Assembly (NCBI GenBank): GCA_903772945.1
Contig: CAICTM010000407.1
Location: 1 to 64,000, forward strand
DNA from: Seminavis robusta
Taxonomy: Eukaryota > Bacillariophyta > Bacillariophyceae > Naviculales > Naviculaceae
DNA length: 64,000 bases
Direction of reading: 5' to 3'
The translations under genes and the position numbers were made by a program. Under the pieces are notes generated by a model. It was not told the DNA's origin and searched no databases. It was given only the letters and a program-made list of their open reading frames with translations. Below, in pieces: positions 22,711 through 34,496 of this stretch (position 1 is the stretch's first letter; the number at the start of each line of letters is the position of its first letter).

Positions 22711-23138
22711 TGCTCTTTGTGATCATTGTTTTGAGGTTGTTGTGAAAAGCTGAAACTTCAGTCGAGCCGTTGTGCCGCGTTCTGCCGTTGGTTGCAAAAT
22801 GGCAACGGACCACTGTGCGTCATGCTATGGGTTAAAACCAAACAAAAAGTGTTTGGAGGTGCTACCTAGCTGTGCGTAGTAGCTAGCTAGCTAACCGAAG
22901 CAAAGAAGTGGTGGAATTGGGACTTGACTCAGGTCAGTGGGATCTGTAGTGACAAATTGGGGACCAACACAGGGGCCAAGGGGCTTGACTTTGCACGGAG
23001 ACATAAGCAATTGAGAGGGCAAGAGTCCTGCTCGATTGAAGTTCCTTGTCGTCTACCTCCGTCCTCTCTCTTTAGCCGTGACATGAATCTAGCTACGTTA
23101 CAAGTTAGCTCTACATGTATTGCTATAGCTAGCAGCTT
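22711..23138. other. Intergenic, nothing recognised beyond CTAGCTAG motifs
   Basis: 428 bp between two minus-strand genes. It should hold the promoter of the 21634-22710 gene. GTAGCTAGCTAGCTAAC at about 22880 is one of the scattered AGCT/CTAG elements. Confidence 0.3.
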
Positions 23139-24681
23139 TTACCATTTGATGGAATATCTTCGTTCTTGTCGTCCATGTCGCATCACCACAAGATCGCGTT
23201 CATGATTCCTTCGTCTCTCCCAAAAGCAAAACAAGTTCATCCATCCCGAGCCAAAAGTTGCCAAGAGATAGGGGACCAACAATACGGCAGACACATTGTC
23301 GGTAAGGGCCACTGTCACGAAGAGAAAGCACATGGCAATGAATCCAGTGGCAATGATACACAATCCCAGTCCCACACGTCGTTCGTCCATCAAAACTCGG
23401 TGCCATTCATCCAGTAGGGCATGCATAATGAGGAATTGTCGCATAATCACGTGCATGCTGTTGGCTTGCGACGACGATGCCATGGCCTTGGCAATGGCAA
23501 AATTTCGAAGCATACTAAAGGGTGGCCATGTGGATGGGAAGAGTAGAGGTTCGGGTGTGAATGGTTCTCGTAGATTGGCATTGTTCCGTCTCAAGGTGGC
23601 AATGGATGTGAGCCAATGATCGGGGTCTCTCAACCCTTTTAATACTTGTAGTGGACGTGTGAGAAAGAGTCTCCGCCGTCGTTTCTGATGGTGCAGATTG
23701 TTGGGCATGGCACTTTTGGTCATTTTAATCTTGACGGGTCCTCGAGTGGATATCTATAATAAGGCAATAAAAGATAGTGCAGCAATGTCAGTCAGTTGTC
23801 AGTTAGATCCAAATGGTGGGTTGTGGAGTCAGTCTCCAATTAATAATTCATTGTCGCACTACCGGTACTCACCAGGGCGGCAAAAAAGTTACCCGTCCCG
23901 ACAACGGAAACCACCCACAATAGACCACACCACCAATGACATGCCCCGGTTTGTGGAATAAGACAGGGTGGATTGTCGGGTCGAATCATCCATTCCATGA
24001 GTTTCCCCAGCAACATTAAAATGGCCGCATGAATGAAACATCTGCCACAAGATCGCGTGGCAGCGGGACCTTGATATTCCTTCCAATATTTGCGTTCCCA
24101 ATGATCAAAGGTAGTGCGCATATAGCGTCCCATCATGTAGTCCGACACCAGTTCACCACCTTGTGCCAAGACACGACGGGCAAATACCATGGGTCCGAGC
24201 AGTCGTAGAGTCCCCAGAAAGGCCACCATGACGGCTCTGGATGCCAGGAGCAGGAATTGTAGCAGACGAATCATAGCAAATGGATCTGCCGTGAGAGAGA
24301 GCGCGAGAGATTGTTGTTGTTGGCATTGTTTGGGGTGAGCTCCACAACATCTGTGCCATTATTTGGAGCTTCCGAAACAACAGGCTCTGGCGGCGGTATA
24401 TTGTTTTCGTTGTTGACATCGACAGTGACTCTTCCCTTCTTTTTGATATATTTGAACCAAGGAGTCTTTGGTGGTGTGGGAATATTACCAGGAGATGCGA
24501 GCCATTCGTTGCTACGGGTAGCAGGTCCCTCGCTGCCATCGTTGCTGGAAGCCTGGAGATGTTGCGAGGAAGGGTTTGGCATCCAAATGTCATCAGGTGG
24601 TCCATGTTGAGTATTATCAGCCCAGACATGGCCAATGCCAAGGTAACAGACCAATAAGGATGATAATGTTGTTGTCCTCAT
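23139..24681 (-). CDS. Uncharacterised multi-pass membrane protein with signal peptide
   Basis: The best model has three exons, 24681-24489, 24285-23873 and 23753-23139 (about 406 aa). The second junction (GTGAGT/TTATAG) is firm. The first is less sure: I join CCTG|GTAATA to CGGCAG in phase 1, but exon 1 is also open for about 65 residues further. The start gives a signal peptide (TLSSLLVCYLGIGHVWA). Exon 2 opens with a hydrophobic helix, then a loop rich in Trp, Tyr and Arg and a Cys-containing helix (SCGRCFIHAAILMLLG), then a third helix. Exon 3 has MHVIMRQFLIMHALLDEWHRV and two further membrane segments near its end, followed by a basic tail. I recognise no named family. Topology suggests an endomembrane or plastid-envelope protein. 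Confidence 0.55.
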
Positions 24682-25149
24682 TTTTCTGGTGTGCAATCAG
24701 GAAGATACCTATTCTGGTCAAAGCCTGGGTATCCGACATCGATAGAAGAGGCTACCTCTTCATTCTTCTAACTGCACTGGTGTCTCGCATAGCCGATAAG
24801 CTAATCGTATCAGTCTATCTCGGTGCCGTACAATATGAGGGTTCTAGCCAGGCTACCGGTAGGCATGGAGAGCTTCAATATCCAAAGTGTCAGCAGATCG
24901 ATGGAGGATGTTGGTGGATAGCGATGATGCCGATGGCGGATCCCTGTGGCGGCAGCGGTATTTTTAGTCTGGCTGGCTTCCTTTTGGATCTTTTGTTCCT
25001 CCACTCGGGCAAGCGGACAGACCGTTCAGGCCGTGGAAATAACCAATGCCACAATGTTACTCGCACTTTCTCCGTCAAACACAAAAAAGGAACAACGACC
25101 AACGTGTCATTTATGTTATTCCAGTGATAAGAACAACAACAGCAACAAG
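24682..25149. promoter_or_regulatory. Divergent intergenic region
   Basis: About 470 bp between divergent starts of the membrane-protein gene and the small Ser/Gly-rich gene. An open frame enters from 24946 into the latter, reading a hydrophobic segment, but it has no ATG. A longer protein through an unseen upstream exon is possible. Confidence 0.3.
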
Positions 25150-25548
25150 ATGCCAACCCCCCCCACCACCAACCGTCGCGATCAGCTCGACAAGGCACGA
25201 AGCTCCAGTGCCTTGAGTTCTTCGAAACAACGACAACAAGATTCTTCTCGGTCGTTGAAAGCCGGTCGCCCTGGATTCTTTCGTGGACTCTCCAATCCCA
25301 CCCTTTTGATTGCTTCTGGCAGCGGGGCGGTCGGAATTACCGTCTGTGGCAATGGATCATCACAGCGGAAACTACTGGGAGGGTCGCAGCGCAAACTGGG
25401 AGGTCGACAGGGTTCGCAACAATCTCTCGGTGGATCATCCCATCATCAAAAGAACTTGGGAGACTCGATGAGTTCGCTGGGGAGTTCCAACCGATCCTTG
25501 TTGGCCGGTGTCCAGGTGGGCTCCAAAGTTTCCGTGACAAAGAGCTAG
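25150..25548 (+). CDS. Small Ser/Gly/Gln-rich protein, unknown function
   Basis: Frame of 132 aa from ATG 25150. It is dominated by Ser, Gly, Gln and Arg. A central block, GRPGFFRGLSNPTLLIASGS, looks ordered. Near the C-terminus a loose repeat of the type (S/G)QRKLLGG / SQRKLGG / SQQSLGG / HQKNLGD occurs four times, about 10-12 residues apart. No signal peptide precedes this ATG. The in-frame upstream stretch 24946-25149 would add a hydrophobic segment if joined to an unseen start. No family is recognised, and expression evidence would be needed to be certain that it is a gene. Confidence 0.45.
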   Translation: MPTPPTTNRRDQLDKARSSSALSSSKQRQQDSSRSLKAGRPGFFRGLSNPTLLIASGSGAVGITVCGNGSSQRKLLGGSQRKLGGRQGSQQSLGGSSHHQKNLGDSMSSLGSSNRSLLAGVQVGSKVSVTKS

Positions 25549-25867
25549 CTACGGTAGTCATGACGACCAAGAAAGAAATCATGAATGAGAATTGGGTACG
25601 CATCCCGATCCTCTTTTTTCAGAAGTCATTGGCGAGCTACATGTAGATTGATCAATGAGTTTGGTTTTCATGCTGTGTTCCGAATGATTCGATTCCATCA
25701 TCTTGCCCTCCAGTGCCTCCGTTGTATTAATTGGTAATAGAAAACTACATAGTTTTATTTTCATTTTCAAAAGAGAAGGATTCTACAGAACGTAAACTAC
25801 AATGACGCAAGCTAGCTAGACAAGAAGAGAAAGACAAAGCAATCCACCAATGACGCCGCTAGCTAGA
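25549..25867. other. Convergent 3' gap
   Basis: 319 bp between converging genes. It holds 3' UTR sequence and CTAGCTAG elements near 25545, 25811 and 25859. No gene was seen. Confidence 0.3.
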
Positions 25868-28252
25868 TTAGGTTGTGCCCAGCTTTCGACTACGACTAAC
25901 GCGACTCTTGATTCCTGTCCCTTCACCACCATATTTGTGCCCTTCATCGGTCCGCACTTCACGCACAGTACCCTTGCGCCGAATGAGGGCCTTGCGGTAT
26001 TGCTCGCGTTTCTTGACGCGTGGATTGCGGTTCAGCTTGTTCTTGTGAGCCACCAAACCTCTGTTCTTCATGATCATGCGGCTAATTGGGCGTTCGCCTA
26101 AGAAGGAAGAGTAGAATTTAGGGTGAGATGAGATGAACAAAAACCTACAGAAGTACGCAGCACAGCTACGCCTGCATTGCTCAAACAACATTGACATACC
26201 TTCAATCTCAGCTTCCATCCGTGGAAACTTGGGAGCCACGGCGTAGAGGTTCTTCTTGTGCTCCTTCTTGGCTTTGCTCTTTTTTGTCATTTTAGCGTAG
26301 AATCCACCGTCCTCGTCGTCGTCATTACCCTTTTGAATGTCGTCGTTGTCATCCTTCAAGTCACCCACCTCGTTCGAGTCCTTGCCCATTTCTTCTTCCA
26401 TCATTTGCAAGCCACGACGAAGATCATCGTCGGCTTCTCGGTGATGAACGAGTTCCTCAGAGGAAGCCATCTTTCGAGCCTTTTTCTTTTTCGTAGCGGC
26501 GCGCTGTTCGATGGTATTAATGGCCGATGCCAGATACCTCGAAGCATCCTTCTTCTCGTCGTCTTCGTCGCCCAAGTCGGATGGAGCCGCTCTGCGCCGT
26601 CGGTTGCTAGCGTTTTTCTTTTGATCCTGTCCAAGCTCATTGGGCCGCAATCCAAATCTGGCATTGTGCAAGTCTTTCCGTGCCACGGCCTGTTCATCCA
26701 CAGATGACTCGTCATCGTCGTCATCGGACGATGATGCACTCGCTGCCGCCATTTTGTCATTGTTGTCTCCAGTCTTGGCAGGTTCCATTTCTTCATTGTC
26801 GTCTTTTTCATCAGCGTCTGCCGCTTCCTCCTCGTCGTCGTCGTCTTCTTCTCCCATGGTTTCCATCAACTTGGCCGCCTTGATGAGATTATCCAATTGC
26901 TCGTCCAACCCTTCTACAGAATCCTCCACGTTTCCTTTTAGTTTTTGCTGCAATACATTCCATTCCTGCAAACGCTTCATGACGGGATGAAACTGTGTCA
27001 ACGACGACGAAGTCCCCTGTAAATTGTCGTCGGATGCTTCTTCCGATTTGAGAAGAAGGAAAATGGCCAGATTCAACGCAGTGGATGCTTGCAAGAGTGC
27101 TTTGGTGAGGATGTACTTTTTCCCCATTTGGGTGCATCCAATAGCCTTTTGGTGTGTATTGTTGTTGTTGTGTTGTAATAATAATGACAAGAGAACCGAG
27201 AAGAGTTGAGAAGAGATCGATAGATGTTGGCAGTCAACCAAGCGAGGAACAGGACATGGAATAAGTAGTCCTCCTCGTAGGATTAAAAACGACTCCAGAA
27301 TTTCGTTTAGCATCACTTTTCTACCAGAACATCATGTGACACATTTTGTGTCTCTGTTCCAGTCTATCATGGATGCACAAACAAACAAAACGAACAAACA
27401 AATAGATTCAAAGAGTGCAGTACAGTCAGTACCTACCTGTGCAGTGCCATCATCGTCAGCGTCAAAGAGTGCTTTGGTAGCCAAGCTGGTTCGCGATTGG
27501 AGGTCTTGAACCGACGTTGAAAAATGTGAAAGAATCTGCAAGAGACCGGGATGTTGTTTTTCGATAAGCTTTTTCTTGTCCTTGGCACTGAGTTTGGTAA
27601 TGTCTCGGATGGACGATAGTTTACTGGAAGTTTTGGCTTTTGTGGTTTTCTTGGCTTCATCTTCTTCTTGATTATTATTATTATCATCATCGGACAACAT
27701 GAAATCCTCTTCTTGCATTTCTTCCAACCTGGCAGCTCGTACTTCTTTGGCAGCTTCTTCCTCTAGAAAGGCGTCTTCTTCGTCCTGGCCCAGCTCCAAG
27801 TCGGCAGTATCGCCATGATAGTATGCTGATTTCTTTCGTCCCCAATCTCGCACATCTTCTATTTCTTCGTCATCATCATCATCTGACGAAGAAGAAGCAC
27901 TATCTTCGGCAGGTTGTCGTTTCGCAGCTTTTTGGTTTCGACTGCTTGCATCACTGTCACTATCATCGTCTTCATCTTCGTCACTGCTGCTTCCTCCCAC
28001 ACCCAAATCCATGACGGCTTCTTGGTCCTCATCGCTATCCACATCGCTCTCGGGTACAGCGCCATTATTATTTCGCAATTGGATAAAGTCTTGGTCGCGG
28101 TCATTGTGGAATTGATCCACCGCATTGTACATAGCATCATCGGCGCCATCCTTTTTGTTACTGGTGGAAGACGCACTTCGAGCTTCGGCAGCCTTCTTGT
28201 ACAGGGCCTTGTCGCCGGTGTTGGCAGTGTTGCGCCGTCGTTTGCCGCCCAT
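25868..28252 (-). CDS. UTP3: Sas10/Utp3, small-subunit processome protein
   Basis: Three exons, 28252-27437, 27145-26200 and 26097-25868, join in frame (GTAGGT/AAAAG and GTATGT/TTAG); about 663 aa. The N-terminus is basic and then strongly acidic (Asp/Ser runs). Residues about 225-330 carry the Sas10/Utp3/C1D helical domain (QHPGLLQILSHFSTSVQDLQ ... YILTKALLQASTALNLAIFL), split by the first intron. Long acidic linkers follow. The last 80 residues are the Sas10 C-terminal domain: ERPISRMIMKNRGLVAHKNK, NPRVKKREQYRKA, ending GIKSRVSRSRK. The protein works in the nucleolus in 18S pre-rRNA processing and, in yeast, affects silencing when overproduced. The first intron (291 nt) is longer than most here. 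Long open frames on the + strand through the acidic tracts are shadows. Confidence 0.92.
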
Positions 28253-28449
28253 GGTATCGATCGCTAATGTTGTGAGAACTTATGTTGTGTGTTGTGGGCA
28301 TGCATGTTGTGGATGTTCTGAAAAATGAGTGGCCGCAGGTGCAGTCCCGTAAAATCAGAGACATCCGTGACTGATATCTTTCTTCCCTCAGAGTTTTGTC
28401 TAACGATCGCGAGCTGTTCGAAGATGATACTATTGGGTTGGCATGGACG

Positions 28450-30282
28450 ATGAGACTTGATAAAGTAGTATCCTTACAACGGCAACGAAAGCAATGGTGC
28501 TGGCTGAAGCTGATCCTTGCGCTCTTCTATCATTTCCTTCCAACAACCACGGCCTTTCAAATTTCTATTCTTCCAAAGAATTTTGGAGTACCGGTACGAC
28601 CATCATCTTTACACACACCACTTATGAGAAACACTGCCCATGTCGTCTCATTGTCAGCATCTGCAGCAGACAATAATAGTCAACAGCTATCGTCATCCAA
28701 CGTTTTGATCCTATCCGATAATGCTCCTTCCTGGCAAGAACTCCAGAAACTTGTCCATGGCACACCCACAGGATCCCGTCTGCAAACAGAAGAAACATTG
28801 CGGCAACGCGGTCAGGGACCACCTCATACAGATGCGCTCCTTCGATTGTTTCAAGAAAAAGACGAAACAAATGTAAGAGTCACTCTGTATAGAGATCATG
28901 CGGGTACGTAACGTACAGTCAATGTAGACTGGATCCAACTCTTCCATAGATCTCTCTCATTCTACTGCTCTCTGATTTTTATTTTTATTTGGTTTTATGT
29001 GACAGGCTGGTGTCCCTACTGCCAAAAGGTATGGCTGCTCCTGGAACTCAAACAGATACCCTACCGGGTACAAAAGGTGCCCATGAATGCCTATGGAGAC
29101 AAACCGGCATGGTACACCCGAAAAGTCGATGGAGGAAAGCTTCCAGCCCTGGAACTCGATGGAGAACTTCATGTCGAAAGTCTGGATATTATGAAACTGC
29201 TGGATCAAACCTTTCCCAATCCTCCCATGATGATACCAGATGATGATGAAACCAACAATCAGCTGCAGCATCAGAGATATCAATCCTTGCTCTCTCTAGA
29301 ACAAGCTCTGCAACAAGATTGGTTCTCACTAGTGTTCTATCCTGTCTCAGGAGAAGCACTCCAAAAGGCAAACAAAACCATGCTCCATACTCTAGCCAAA
29401 GTGGACCAAGAATTAAGTGTCACAGACAGACCATGGTTCTTGGGAGGAGACACCCCATCGTTGGTGGATATTCAGTACATTGCCGACATGGAACGGATCA
29501 TCCCGTCGGTATTGTACTGGAAAGGATGGGACATTCGCAGCTGCACTCTTCCGCATTTTCAGCGTTGGCTGACGGCTTGGGAAGCGCTTCCAGCGTACAC
29601 GGCATCGCGATCCGACTATTACACACACATGACGGTGATTCCATCCCAGAATGGACCCGGGTACATGATACCAGAGGCCAAAAGGATTGCCTCAAGAATA
29701 TCCGGATTGGTGGATGGCGCATGGCATCTTCCATTGCCACAAGATTCCCTGGAACAGTTTCAAATCCAATCTTCATCAACAACAATCGATGACAATAACC
29801 CAGCCATCGAAGCCGCCTACAAGCTGGTGAAGAACCACGTCAACATTACCCAATTTGCGTGCCGCGGGGCGGGAGAGCCCGGAAGGCCTGCCTTTCACGC
29901 CGAACTGGCAGATCCCTACGCCGAACCCAATGAAGAGTACGTGCAAGGGGTCGATGTGTGCCTGCGACATGTAACCCATGCGCTAGTCGCGGGCAGCTCC
30001 GTGGCAGAAGCAACGGCACAAGCAGATTTGGCAGGCAAGCAGGGAAATGATGCACTGCGTGAGAATTGGGAAGCCTATCCCGACGAAAATGATCCCTCCT
30101 TGACGTATTATTGGAACTACGAAAACGGGGAGGTTACCTGGACCCCGCCCACGCAGCAGCTAGATACCTGTTTGACCTATTTGAGGGACAGAATAGGAGT
30201 TCCAAGGGATATGAGTGGAGCTGCAGCTATGCAATTGCGCGCCTACCTAAATTGGGCCGTTGACATGATGAGGAAATCATAG
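28450..30282 (+). CDS. Plastid-targeted glutathione S-transferase-like protein with WW domain
   Basis: Exons 28450-28903 and 29006-30282 join in phase 1 (GTACGT/GACAG), 576 aa. The N-terminus has a hydrophobic segment ending TTTAFQIS, an A/F cleavage motif for plastid import. The thioredoxin-like GST domain starts at the junction: YRDHAGWCPYCQKVWLLLE, with a CPYC active site of omega/Grx-like type, then KLPALELDGELHVESLDI for glutathione binding. A helical C-domain continues to about residue 390. A further region with CRGAGEPGRPAFHAEL follows. Near residue 500 there is a WW-type module: W, aromatic YYW core and a closing W-x-P-P (NWEAYP ... GEVTWTPP). The last residues are helical. CxxC GSTs act as thiol transferases or dehydroascorbate reductases. 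Fusion to a WW-like module is unusual. Start ATG 28450 is the first in frame. Confidence 0.8.
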
Positions 30283-30645
30283 CAGTGTATTGTGGATATA
30301 CTACTACATGTAGCAGATGTAGCAGACGCAGGGATTATACCGGTGCTAGCTAATACTGGTGGAAGTGACAGTGAGCGTCAGCGTCTAGCTCTAGGTGGAT
30401 TGATCATTCCGTACTAGTACTGGTACTCTCGTGTTTTCAGTTTTCAGGTCTGCTGGCTTCTACCGCAAAAAAACGGTTAAACAGCATCCAACCAATGACG
30501 GAACGAACGGAACCGAAACATCTCACCTCGTTGTCAACAAATCCAAATAGACCTATAATAGCTCCTACAATCACATGTATTCTTAGTAACTCCGCTTTCA
30601 TCACAAACTTTGGTCAAGAGAAACAGAGCGTAGCGATTACTGACG
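30283..30645. promoter_or_regulatory. Upstream region of MCM4
   Basis: 363 bp between tandem + strand genes. It holds the GST 3' end and the MCM4 promoter. No distinctive element was recognised other than TAC/GTA-rich palindromic stretches near 30300-30430. Confidence 0.3.
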
Positions 30646-33600
30646 ATGGAGAGTAGCGACGAGGAAGGACCACCCAGAGGTATGGAGGATGCAATGGTCG
30701 AAGCTACCCCTCGACGACGGGTAGCAGGCGCTCGTCGCAGTCCTTCCGGAAGTGGCAGCACACCCAGAACTCCAGCTTCGGAAGATGGAGCTGCTGTCCC
30801 TGGGACGCCCTATGAAATTGTTCCTGCCACTCCTGCTGCTCGCAAAAGGGGAGCTGGCGAAGGATCGCCACTGACACCATTGGGGCTGGAAGAAGAAGAC
30901 GAAGAAGAAACAGCCAATGCTAATAGTCGGAATCAGAATGATGGCGACAATGACGATGACATCCTGTTATCATCTGACGATGAAGCGGAAAATCCAACTC
31001 CACCAGGAGCTGGGCACAATAACGAAGAAAATGGTCAACAGGAAGAGGATGAAGAGGCTCAGGAAGAAGACAACCTCTTTCTGGCCGCTGGCGAAGAAGA
31101 GCTTCCAGTTGTGAGGGGAACTACAATTAATATTCCCACTGCTGCCGCTGTCTTTCGGCATTTCTTGCGTAACTTCAAGTCCTTGGCTAGGGCTCGTCGA
31201 GCAAACAATGTTGGCTCTGGCTCGGATACGGATGAAGATGAGGACGACGACAACAACAACAATGAGCCTGCTCTGTACATGGAACGTCTACGGACTCTCT
31301 TGACGCGAGGAGTCATTTTTGACCATGATCAGGAGCAGGACAACACAGTTTCGCCTACAACCAGCAGTCTCGATATTGATACTATGCATATTTACTATCA
31401 TAGCGAAGACTGCCAACGCTTTTATCAACAGCTTATTGAGTATCCAATGGAGATTGTTCCGCTCATGGATCTGGTTGTACGCAAGGAACTCGAAACACTT
31501 GCAGGTATCATGGCCACTGAAAACGATCTGGATGAAGCTCCACACATTCCAAATGTCCAAGTGCGACCCTTCAACCTACGCACCGTCTCCAATATTCGGT
31601 GCCTAGACCCTGTCGCAATGGACAATCTGCTCAGTATCAAGGGAATGATTGTTCGCATCTCTCCCATTATTCCTGATCTCAAGGTTGCCCATTTCACTTG
31701 TGCCATTTGTGGAAACGATGTCCAAGTCACCATTGATAGAGGACGCATCAAGGAACCCAACAGCAAATGTCCAAGGTGCAACATCAACAACTCTTACCAG
31801 CTCGTCCACAATCGATCCATTTTTGCCAACAAGCAGTTGGTGCGCTTGCAAGAAACACCCGATGAGGTTCCGGCAGGACAGACACCCGCCTCGGTCATGA
31901 CGTTTTGTTATGATGATTTGGTTGATTGCGTCAAACCGGGAGACAAGGTGGAAGTCACGGGTGTTCTTAGGGCTCAACCGGTTAGGGTCAACCCCAAGAT
32001 TTCCAAGGTGAAGTCTATCTACAAGACCTACCTCGATGTCATTCATTTCAAGCGTATCACGGGCTTGGAGTCGGCACGCAATCGAGACAAGGAGCGGGTT
32101 GGAAGAGAAGGAGCGGGTATGACGTCTCGTTTTACTCAGGAGCGAATTGATCAGCTAAAGACTCTCTCTCAGCGACCTGACATCTATGACATGTTGACAT
32201 CTTCCTTGGCGCCTTCCATCTGGGAGCTAGACAATGTCAAAAAGGGCGTACTCTGCATGCTGTTTGGTGGCAATCACGTCAGAGTGAAGAGGGGCTATGC
32301 TGACCAATGTCGTAAGCGGGACGAGAAGGAAAACAAACGCCGTGCCGGCAACCGGGATGATGACTCCCTCATGGAAGATGAGGACGAGGAGCAGGATGAA
32401 GATGAGGAAGATCTTGATTTGGACGAAGAGAAACTTCACAAAAGAGGGGACATCAATATCTTACTCTGTGGGGACCCGGGTACTTCCAAATCACAGCTTC
32501 TCAGCTATGTCAACAAACTCAGCGCTCGAGGAGTGTACACGTCGGGTAAGGGGTCCTCCGCCGTCGGGCTGACGGCTTCAGTGGTGAGAGATCCAGAAAC
32601 AAGAGATCTTGTCTTGGAAAGTGGAGCTTTGGTTCTCAGTGATCAAGGGATCTGTTGGTAGGTCTTGTCTTGATACTCATCCAGTGGATTTGACTAGTGA
32701 CTTCCCCTCACTCTGTTTACTTGGATTCTTTCACAGCATTGATGAATTTGACAAGATGAGTGATGCCAGCCGCAGTGTGCTACACGAAGCCATGGAACAG
32801 CAAACCGTTTCAATCGCAAAAGCTGGCATCATTGCTACACTCAACTCCCGAACATCAGTTCTTGCCTCCGCAAATCCCACCGAATCCAGATACAATCCTG
32901 CGCGAAGTGTTGTCGACAATATTCAGCTTCCGCCAACCCTTCTCTCCCGATTTGATTTGATCTATCTCATCTTGGACAGCCCCAATGTAGACCATGATCG
33001 AAGGTTGGCACAGCACTTGGTCGGTCTTTACTATGAGACTCCCAATGTGACGGAGCCTCCCATGGACCAGGATCTACTTCGGGACTATATTGAGTATGCT
33101 CGACTCTACGTTCACCCTGAGATCACTGACGAAGCTGCGGAACAACTCATCTCCAGTTACCTTGAAATGCGCAATCCTATGGGAGGCAACGTTGCAAGCA
33201 ATGGAACACGCACCATTTCAGCGACCCCGCGTCAGTTGGAGTCTTTGATTCGATTGAGCGAGGCCTTGGCAAAGATGCGATATAGCTACGAGGTGACTCG
33301 AGCGGATGCAATGGAGGCGGTTCGTCTCATGAAGGTGGCAACTCAAGCTGCAGCGACGGATCCAAGAACTGGGCGCATTGATATGGATATGCTAGCAACC
33401 GGTCGGTCGACTGTAGACAGAGAAATGGAAGAGCAGCTGACGCTTGGCATCAAGGAGCTTTTGAACGAGGTAAGAATATTGAATCGAATGGTGTCTGACA
33501 GATGGCTTGTCGCGGATGTTTGCTCACACCTTCGGCGCCCATGCTTCTGTTATAATTCAGCGCCGCGGAAAGCGCATGGCAGTGAGGGATGTTGTGAGGC

Positions 33601-33740
33601 AAATGTCTGAAATCACTAACACTACAGTCAACCATGGTGATGTGGTGACTTGTCTTCGACAAATGGAAACAGACGGAGCCATCCAATTCAACGAACGGGC
33701 TCAGACTATCTTTGTACGTTCAGGAATCAGGGCTGGCTAG
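30646..33740 (+). CDS. MCM4: MCM4, replicative helicase subunit
   Basis: Exons 30646-32657, 32737-33469 and 33561-33740 give 974 aa. The first junction completes SDQGICCIDEFDKM, the Walker B region. The N-terminal 200 residues are a Ser/Pro- and acid-rich tail containing many S/T-P sites (TPRTPAS, SPLTPLG), the usual target of CDK and DDK. Next come the MCM N-domain, a C-x2-C...C-x2-C zinc ribbon (CAICG ... CPRC, residues about 354-383), and the MCM4-typical ETPDEVPAGQTP and RVNPKISKVKS. Walker A is GDPGTSKSQLL (near 606), and the arginine finger lies in SRFDLIY (near 741). A winged-helix domain ends the protein. The MCM2-7 ring unwinds DNA at forks in the nucleus. An acidic insert (residues about 565-600, DEDEEQDEDEEDLDLDEE) lies just before Walker A and is longer than I expect for the family. 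Confidence 0.95.
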
Positions 33741-34496
33741 TTCCATTTGCTGACAGCAATGGAAAGAAGTACCTGGTATCAGTAAACCCAGCTAGAACAG
33801 GGCATTGCTCTGAATACGTAAGAACATATATGTCCAGCCATCTAGCTAGCAACGGCGGTTTATATCTTAGAGCCGGCGGTGAAAAATGTGAAAGCACTGC
33901 TGCAGTTCAATTCAATCCGGATCTTGTGCTCTTCCTTTGTGCAAACAAGAATGCCAGCTCCCTCTGCAATCACAATGTCAAAAAGGTTAGGACTTGCCTG
34001 TGTGAATGAGACACGTGTCCAGGCTACTGAGACGGTTTGAATCAAAATGCTGAAGTCATCTCGGTGAACGGACGTCAACCCACTGTTATCTTGATCGATT
34101 CCAAACTTGGCCCGCAGCATTTTCCATGCTGAAAGTGGAGTAAGCGGAATGCTGGTGTCGAGAATGGCAGTCTTCCAACCATAAGCAGTCGGTCGGTAGG
34201 GTCGTCATGGTGCGCGCGATCACTTGTGTGCCCGTGGCGGCAGCTTTGTTGAGTTTTTGTCGCATGGGCAATTCTTCGACGCAGAGCCCTGCTTGTGTGT
34301 GTTCTCGCTTCCCGTCATGGTCTTGTCGCACGCTTGTCTCTTTCCTTTGCTGTGCTTTGGACTTGGTTGTCCAGATGATTGCCTCACCAATCCATCGTGA
34401 ACCTGTCAGGTAAACGATAGCGTCAACTGCCAGCATGACTTCAATCCAGTCTTTATATTCCATGCCTCTCATCTGTAAGCGTTCACCCCTTGGCTT
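33741..34496. other. Intergenic between convergent MCM4 and dolichol kinase
   Basis: 756 bp. Open frames are short and lack start or family support. No repeat or RNA gene was recognised. It is likely 3' UTR plus spacer. Confidence 0.35.

Noticed and set aside
26258-26990. Plus-strand hydrophobic and Ser-rich frames opposite Sas10
   Set aside because: They mirror the acidic Asp/Glu/Ser tracts of the minus-strand gene.
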